Part shown: piece by piece, positions 19,975 through 25,000 of the stretch
Layout: the number at the start of each line of letters is the position of its first letter
How positions within the stretch are numbered: the stretch's first letter is position 1
Source: Owenia fusiformis
Lineage: Eukaryota > Annelida > Polychaeta > Sabellida > Oweniidae
Direction of reading: 5' to 3'
Length of the DNA: 25,000 nt
NCBI GenBank assembly: GCA_903813345.2
Contig: CAIIXF020000262.1
Location: forward strand, 1 to 25,000
Position numbers and translations under genes: made by a program
Notes under the pieces: generated by a model
Told to the model about the DNA's origin: nothing
Databases searched by the model: none
Seen by the model: only the letters and a program-made list of their open reading frames with translations

Positions 19975-20605
19975 CTCACTATATTAGAACAAAGCAACTT
20001 ACATTACTGGAGTAAAACAACTTACTGTGCTATTGTACAATGACTACACTAGAGTACAATAACTTACTGTGCTATTGTACAATAACTACAATAGAGTACA
20101 ATAACTTACTGTGCTATTGTACAATAACTACACTAAAGTACAATAACTTACAGTGCTATTGTACAATAGCATTTTAGCTCACTATATTAGAACAAAGCAA
20201 CTTACATTACTGGAGTAAAACAACTTACTGTGCTATTGTACAATGACTACACTAGAGTACAATAACTTACTGTGCTATTGTACAATAACTACAATAGAGT
20301 ACAATAACTTACTGTACTATTGTACTATGACTACACTAAAGTACAATAACTTACAGTGCTATTGTACAATAACTACACTAGAGTACAATAACTTACTGTG
20401 CTATTGTACAATGACTACACTAGAGTACAATAACTTACTGTGCTATTGTACAATAACTACACTAGAGTACAATAACTTACTGTGCTATTGTACAATGACT
20501 ACACTAAAGTACAATAACTTACTGTGCTAGAGTACAATGACTACACTAGAGTACAATAATTTACTGCGCTTGAGTACAATGAATTTACTAGAGTACAATA
20601 CAATG
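19975..20605. repeat. 42-bp minisatellite with higher-order duplication
   Basis: About 12-14 tandem copies of a 42-bp unit (two 21-bp halves, TGTACAATRACTACACTAGAG and then TACAATAACTTACTGTGCTAT). Each unit carries the palindrome ATTGTACAAT. A block of about 203 bp beginning AGCATTTTAGCTCAC is present at 19965 and again at 20168, nearly identical, showing a recent segmental duplication inside the array. The unit length is a multiple of three, so it creates a spurious open frame. Confidence 0.92.
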
Positions 20606-20854
20606 TCTGAATGATATTACTAAATGCATATTAAAATTATTCAACTTATAAAGACTTCTCTGTCATGCTTTTTTCAACATTTTTATGAAACCTTAATTCT
20701 TGTTGTCATAGATATTTGAACAAAACAAAAGTGATTATGACCTAAGAAAGTAACTTTTACAAGCTTTCTTTTGGAATTTGGTGGTAGGTAGTGAGAAATA
20801 CTTTTCAACGGTTTGTCTCTTATTTTGTAATTCACAAAAACACATGATCATTAC

Positions 20855-20860
20855 AATAAA
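20855..20860 (+). terminator. AATAAA, possible poly(A) signal
   Basis: Single AATAAA about 250 bases after the minisatellite. Could end a 1.75-kb 3' UTR; only a motif match in AT-rich sequence. Confidence 0.2.
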
Positions 20861-21012
20861 TCATGGATGACATGAAGAAATATATTCATGTGTAAAGAGC
20901 GCTCATATTTGGTCTTCCATTATTGTGTCGGGAATTAAATTCCAATATTGAAAATGAGAATCTTAGCTCACGACAATTGTGTGTGAGAAAAAGTCAACAA
21001 TTTGTCATAATA

Positions 21013-21071
21013 GGTACTATTATATGTACTACAGGTACTATTATATGTACTATAGGTACTATTATATGTAC
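21013..21071. repeat. 21-bp tandem repeat, three copies
   Basis: GGTACTATTATATGTACTAYA starts at 21013, 21034 and 21055, exact 21-bp period, last copy partial. Confidence 0.85.
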
Positions 21072-21599
21072 AACTGTATGTTGTATGTTTATCACTATAA
21101 GATGTTGTATTATGTCTTTGAGTAACAGTGTCTATTTCACAGTGTTAAAATCTTATAAGGGAAGAATTTTATATCCAAATGTGGATAATTTTGAAAACGA
21201 TTGATTTATAATTAGTGGAGACGTCTAGGTATCATATTGTTATAACGTGCAGTACAATATGCTAGTTAGCCATAAAAGGGATGAAATTAAAATTCCTTCG
21301 ATGAAATGTAATAACAGGGTAAGAAAATCAACATTAGAAAATAGAGACGAATATCTCAATTCTCTGAAACAATGTTGAATAAGTAGCGCCATCTTTTGTA
21401 TGCATACTTTGCATCTCCAACGACCAATTCTGTATTTTTCTCTTTTTCTAATGTTTATATTCTTGTATAAATCCAATGATATTTAAAACAGTGGAAAAGT
21501 CCACTAGTAAAAGTCCCTATCAAAGTAAGAGTTTATTAATTGCGAGAACTTGCATTTGTTATGTATATTTCGTACATGTACATTGTATTTACAATTTTA

Positions 21600-21609
21600 C
21601 CATATATGG
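21600..21609. promoter_or_regulatory. CArG box (CCATATATGG)
   Basis: Perfect match to the SRF/MADS site CC(A/T)6GG. Palindromic. One of three perfect copies between 21.6 and 22.2 kb. Confidence 0.3.
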
Positions 21610-21769
21610 TTTGATGTATGGCTATGAATATATACTCGCCACACTTATTACGTGGCTATAGGTTGATATTAGGTTCTGCATATTATATATATAAGATAGA
21701 AGTTGACATGTATATGTATATACATCGAGCTTGTAGTAGAGCTGCCGACAACAAATGGTGTTATATTAA

Positions 21770-21814
21770 TTAAAGGCCCTGTATCAACTTTGAAACTTGA
21801 TACAAGACCTTTAA
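21770..21814. repeat. 45-bp hairpin bounded by TTAA
   Basis: Arms 21770-21787 and 21797-21814 are 18 bases each with 16 complementary positions and a 9-base loop. Both ends are TTAA, the target duplication used by piggyBac-type elements. The two mismatches are of C-A type on the + strand, hence G-U pairs on a minus-strand RNA. It could be a minimal fold-back element or a chance hairpin. Confidence 0.5.
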
Positions 21815-22121
21815 GATTAGTTGCCCTGTGTTTAAATGTTGTCATGGTATTCCTCTGTTTTAATTGAGTGAAAACCATGACAACCGTGGATCCACATTGG
21901 GGTAGTATGGCTTTTAAATGAAAATCCAATCACTCAACTTGCATAAGATCCTGTCTTTGCAAATCTTTCATATGGTTGAACTTAACTGGATCTTATGTAG
22001 GATTGAATGTTACAATGAAATATTCCAAACAGATTTATTGTAAATATGGCCTAGATATATGTACATAGGTGGCGCTTTTGTAAGTAGGCTATAGCTGTTG
22101 TCAGTTCATCCGTTTATATAC

Positions 22122-22165
22122 CCATATATGGACTATATACCCATATGTGGACTACCCATATATGG
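22122..22165. repeat. Short tandem repeat with CArG boxes
   Basis: Three copies of an ACCCATATRTGGACTA word. CCATATATGG at 22122-22131 and 22156-22165 are perfect CArG boxes; CCATATGTGG at 22141-22150 has one deviation. Confidence 0.6.
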
Positions 22166-23061
22166 ACTAACCCAGTATGTAATCAGGTAGCATTTGTAGT
22201 ACCTCAAAAAAATATATATCTATATATGTAGACATGAATTTGACAACATGATAATAGGGTTCTGTTTTAGAGAACCCTCGGGTAACTCAACATAAGTACT
22301 ACAAAATGTTTATTACAGATACAGTGTGTATACTCATAGCGTAGCTCGGGACTAAATGTCCTTAAATATTTCCGCTCAAGTTGGTTTCTTTATTAATGTT
22401 TATTTGGCTGATATATTTGACATTGGCTGTAGTGTTTATTATTGGATGTTTGCCAAATGTGCTTCACCTCAATTTCAGTGCATTTTGCTTTTGGTATTAT
22501 GTAGTTTGTTTCCAGTTTCATTAAATAGTGAATTATGCTTGCATGTTTTTCATTAATGCTTGCATAAAGCGCATTATGCTGGGAATTCTTTGCTCTTTAT
22601 ACATCTGACACATTCTATACAGTGTATTTGTTCTAGGGCGTGTTATATGTTTGTATATTTTTGTATTATATCGCTGCATTTAGATTATACTAACAGGAGA
22701 ATTGGCCCATTTAGTGTCAGAATGAAAGTATGCTAAAAGAAATCTGGCTTTTTAGAGAAATTCTGTGTATTTCCAAAATGCCAGACTGAGACTGCCTCTA
22801 TTACTAGGACATTATATTTTGTATATAATTTTGCTATTATGTTTATTTGTATGTGACTGAACTAAATTGTAGATGTCTTATATATAGTTAAAGTTGCATA
22901 TATTTTTTGTAACAAATATGTTCTATTTTACATTCAATTAGCATATGCTTGGATTTTGTTACTGCATTTTCTGTATATATTTGGGACAGTAAATTAGGAC
23001 TAGTTACTATGGTAACAGTTTCATAGTAAGATGTATTTAGATCTCATGTATAATGATAATA

Positions 23062-23131
23062 CAGGGCAACCCAAAAAAGTAGAATCTATAAATCTTCTAA
23101 GATTTGTGGGTTCTATTTTTGGGTCACCCTG
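23062..23131. mobile_element. 70-bp fold-back element with mariner-like ends and TA flanks
   Basis: Nearly complete palindrome: CAGGGCAACCCAAAAAAGTA at the left faces TTTTTGGGTCACCCTG at the right, arms about 34 bases with a very short centre. Directly flanked by TA at 23060-23061 and 23132-23133, as expected for Tc1/mariner insertion. CAGGGTG-CCCAAAAA ends are known from mariner-type transposons. No coding capacity, so a MITE or collapsed terminal repeat pair. Confidence 0.65.
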
Positions 23132-23369
23132 TAAAAATGAAATATTTACATAAAGATTTACGACTGGAGTTTTTAATGGATTGGTGGTCTTGAAGAAAAA
23201 ATTAAAATCCAACTTTTGGGTAATTTTTACAAAATGAGTGAGCTTTAGTTTGTAAATTCCTTGTGTTACCATTGTTTTGAGAGGAAATTCATGACCATCA
23301 AGACATTTCAAGTAATCATAATTATCTAGGTCAGTATTGTTAATATTAGGTATAGTTTAAAGTAATATA

Positions 23370-23414
23370 CAAGGTGTGTTCAGACAGTTTAGAAAACTTT
23401 TTGAACACCCCTTG
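23370..23414. mobile_element. 45-bp fold-back element with TA flanks
   Basis: Arms CAAGGTGTGTTCAGACAGTT (23370-23389) and AACTTTTTGAACACCCCTTG (23395-23414) are complementary at 17 of 20 positions around a 5-base centre. TA occurs immediately on both sides. The ends resemble mariner-type terminal repeats but differ from those of the element 240 bases upstream. Confidence 0.6.
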
Positions 23415-23445
23415 TATTGAAAAAAAAACGGGACATTTCAACATC

Positions 23446-23518
23446 AATAAATCTAACATACATATAGATACGTAAAAAAATGTGTTGCTTATATCTATTC
23501 TTCCATGTAAAAAATAAA
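23446..23518 (+). terminator. Distal poly(A) signal candidates
   Basis: AATAAA at 23446-23451 and 23513-23518. They would end a 3' UTR of roughly 4.4 kb. In such AT-rich sequence the hexamer is weak evidence. Confidence 0.2.
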
Positions 23519-23799
23519 TTCTAACTGATCAGAGTAAATCCAATATATCATGCATACTCAAAATGGCATTCTTAAAACTTCTTGATTTTAAATGATCTTT
23601 CAAAACACAGATCAGGGAAACATGCAAAATGTGTTTATTGTATTAAATACCTAGCTGAATGATGGTTTAACTTACCTGGTTACGGTAATGGTATATTACA
23701 GGAGTACATTATTGCAGGTATACATAAATACAGGTATACATATTGTTCCATTTTCATCCTGTTTAACTTACGCCATTGAAGAGTTTGGCTCTATAGTCA

Positions 23800-23897
23800 T
23801 GCATCAAGCCCCCCTCCCACCCTGTTTCACCCCTATACCTCCCATGTATTGAGGACTAAAACACTGACATGGGTTGATAAGGAGTGGACTTGATGCA
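23800..23897. repeat. Imperfect inverted repeat
   Basis: TGCATCAAGCCCCCCTCC (23800-23817) faces GGAGTGGACTTGATGCA (23881-23897) with about 15 matches; inside, CCCATGT faces ACATGGG. The whole may be a decayed fold-back element. No target duplication is clear. Confidence 0.35.
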
Positions 23898-24706
23898 GGA
23901 CTTTGGAACCATGATGTTACTGAATGCTAGGTTTAAGAATTGAACTATTTTGAGATTTCCTCGATCACTGGTTCGGAGTATACAACTTAAGCTAGGTGTG
24001 TTGTTGGTGAATGTGGTCCTTATATAGACATATATGGACAGTAACTTCAGTTGTATCATCAACATTATTAATCAATGTAGACTCAGTTGTACAATATATA
24101 CTAGAAGTATGAAATATATCATAGAATATTTTTATGAAAATTAAATTTAGTGTTTTGTTTGTCATTAAAGACGCCCAGGAAGCTTCGTCTCAAATTGTGA
24201 ACCATAATGAGCCAATAGGCGTTCATAAAAGTTCATTGCCTTCGTATTTATTTTACAAGTCCCGATTCATTTACATAATGACCTTATTTGTCACACTTTC
24301 AGAACAAAATAAATGCCAATACAAGTAATAACTCACGGGGACGATAATAATTTTCATACATAAATGATTTGTGACAATTTCAAACAATTGAGTTTGCCTG
24401 GAAACACAAACACTTGAAAAGGAGTAGTAGATAAGATATTGGGACGCGAATTATCCACCAATCAACATGATGACAATAAGGGTATTATAATGTTATTATC
24501 GTTTCCAGTGGCAGTTCAAGAGAATAGAATAGACTAGGCCTAGATGCGAGCAGAAATAATTTTGATTTACGTCATTAAAAATTCAGTCAAAGTGATATCA
24601 TATTTGAAATCTACATGTAAAATAACATCTAAAGATCAGGTTTTGAAAGGTGCACTTACGTACTTTGAAAATCTAATATTCTTTGAAAATGTGACTTCTG
24701 GGTCGG

Positions 24707-24790
24707 GGAGATTGAACCAGTAGAACTGATGATTATTCAAGTTAGAAGCTTCTAATGCCCTGGCTTGTTATCTGACCCGAATGCACCACC
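24707..24790 (-). repeat. Possible tRNA-derived SINE fragment
   Basis: On the minus strand TGGTGCATTCGG (24777-24788) resembles a Pol III A box and GGTTCAATC (about 24710-24718) a B box. A second similar arrangement lies at 24890-24953. Spacing is longer than in a tRNA gene and no cloverleaf is evident, so this is weak. Confidence 0.25.
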
Positions 24791-24889
24791 TGGTGGTGAA
24801 ACTGGTAACTACATACTCACATCTAGGTTATTGACCAAGCTACATCCCTGCTTCAGTTCCAAAGAAATATATTAGGATATTTCCTAGGA

Positions 24890-24953
24890 GGGATTGAACT
24901 TGGGTTCTGAAGGTAATATTGTTTTGTTCTTAGGAGCTTAGCAACTGATGCCA
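24890..24953 (-). repeat. Possible tRNA-derived SINE fragment, second copy
   Basis: On the minus strand TGGCATCAGTTG (24942-24953) resembles an A box and AGTTCAATCCC (24890-24900) a B box, 41 bases apart. No full cloverleaf, no clear tail, so not called as a tRNA. Confidence 0.28.
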
Positions 24954-25000
24954 TTTTTATCACACAACTTTTATAACACAACAACAAAAAAGTTTTTATT

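Larger units (their letters stand above)
19108..25000 (+). other. 3' UTR and downstream flank
   Basis: No gene is supported here. The sequence after the stop is AT-rich and holds possible poly(A) signals, a 42-bp minisatellite, a 21-bp repeat, several fold-back elements and CArG boxes. T-rich sequence with several TGTANATA words between about 22000 and 23000 looks like the end of a long animal 3' UTR, but the cleavage site cannot be read from sequence alone. The last kilobase has two weak tRNA-like SINE candidates. Confidence 0.7.

Noticed and set aside
20243-20530. 95-codon open frame of repeated TMTTLEYNNLLCYC units
   Set aside because: It is only the 42-bp minisatellite read in frame; the period is a multiple of three. 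No start context, no splice sites and no codon bias support a protein.
19975-21071. CRISPR-like regular repeats
   Set aside because: Repeats are directly tandem with no unique spacers, in an animal genome; minisatellites.
24134-24328. 64-codon open frame in the downstream flank
   Set aside because: No recognisable domain, AT-rich codons, no supporting splice or promoter signal.

Overview
This window holds the 3' two-thirds or so of one large animal gene on the + strand: a zinc-finger homeobox gene of the ZFHX3/ZFHX4 (ATBF1, Drosophila zfh2) family. The sequence is AT-rich, with long AT-rich introns, GT-AG splice sites, a very long central exon, simple repeats and short palindromic elements. 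No bacterial operon structure or virus is visible. The encoded protein is clearly the ZFHX type but differs from the human proteins in its linkers. I therefore infer an invertebrate animal, probably a marine invertebrate deuterostome or a lophotrochozoan; the species cannot be read from the sequence.

Layout: 1-3189 is intron (the first coding exons lie upstream of the window). Coding exons follow at 3190-3294, 4291-4461 (candidate cassette exon), 8645-8832, 9491-9653, 11155-11220, 11859-12070, 12496-17491 (giant exon with all four homeodomains), 17741-17989 and 18563-19107 (ends at TAA). All junctions keep frame, with intron phases 1,(1),0,1,1,0,1,1. Without the cassette exon, 2,173 residues are encoded here. 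I count 17 zinc fingers (14 C2H2, 3 C2HC) and 4 homeodomains. Human ZFHX3/4 are about 3,600-3,700 residues, so the missing N-terminal part would be roughly 1,500 residues. From 19108 the sequence is 3' UTR and then downstream flank, with a proximal poly(A) signal pair near 19341 and possible distal ones near 23446-23518.

The gene product should be a nuclear DNA-binding transcription factor. One clear PLDLSKP motif suggests CtBP co-repressor recruitment. No second gene is visible.

The non-coding part carries the less expected material: an in-frame 57-codon exon with no zinc finger; a perfect RFX X-box beside a cluster of TAATTA homeodomain sites in one intron; a 42-bp minisatellite with a higher-order ~203-bp duplication in the 3' region; two tiny TA-flanked fold-back elements with mariner-like ends and one TTAA-bounded hairpin; an 11-bp-TIR element beside a 49-bp tandem repeat; and a small group of CArg-like SRF boxes. 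I do not see a wholly new gene system; the best leads are the cassette exon, the intronic X-box/TAATTA region and the fold-back elements.
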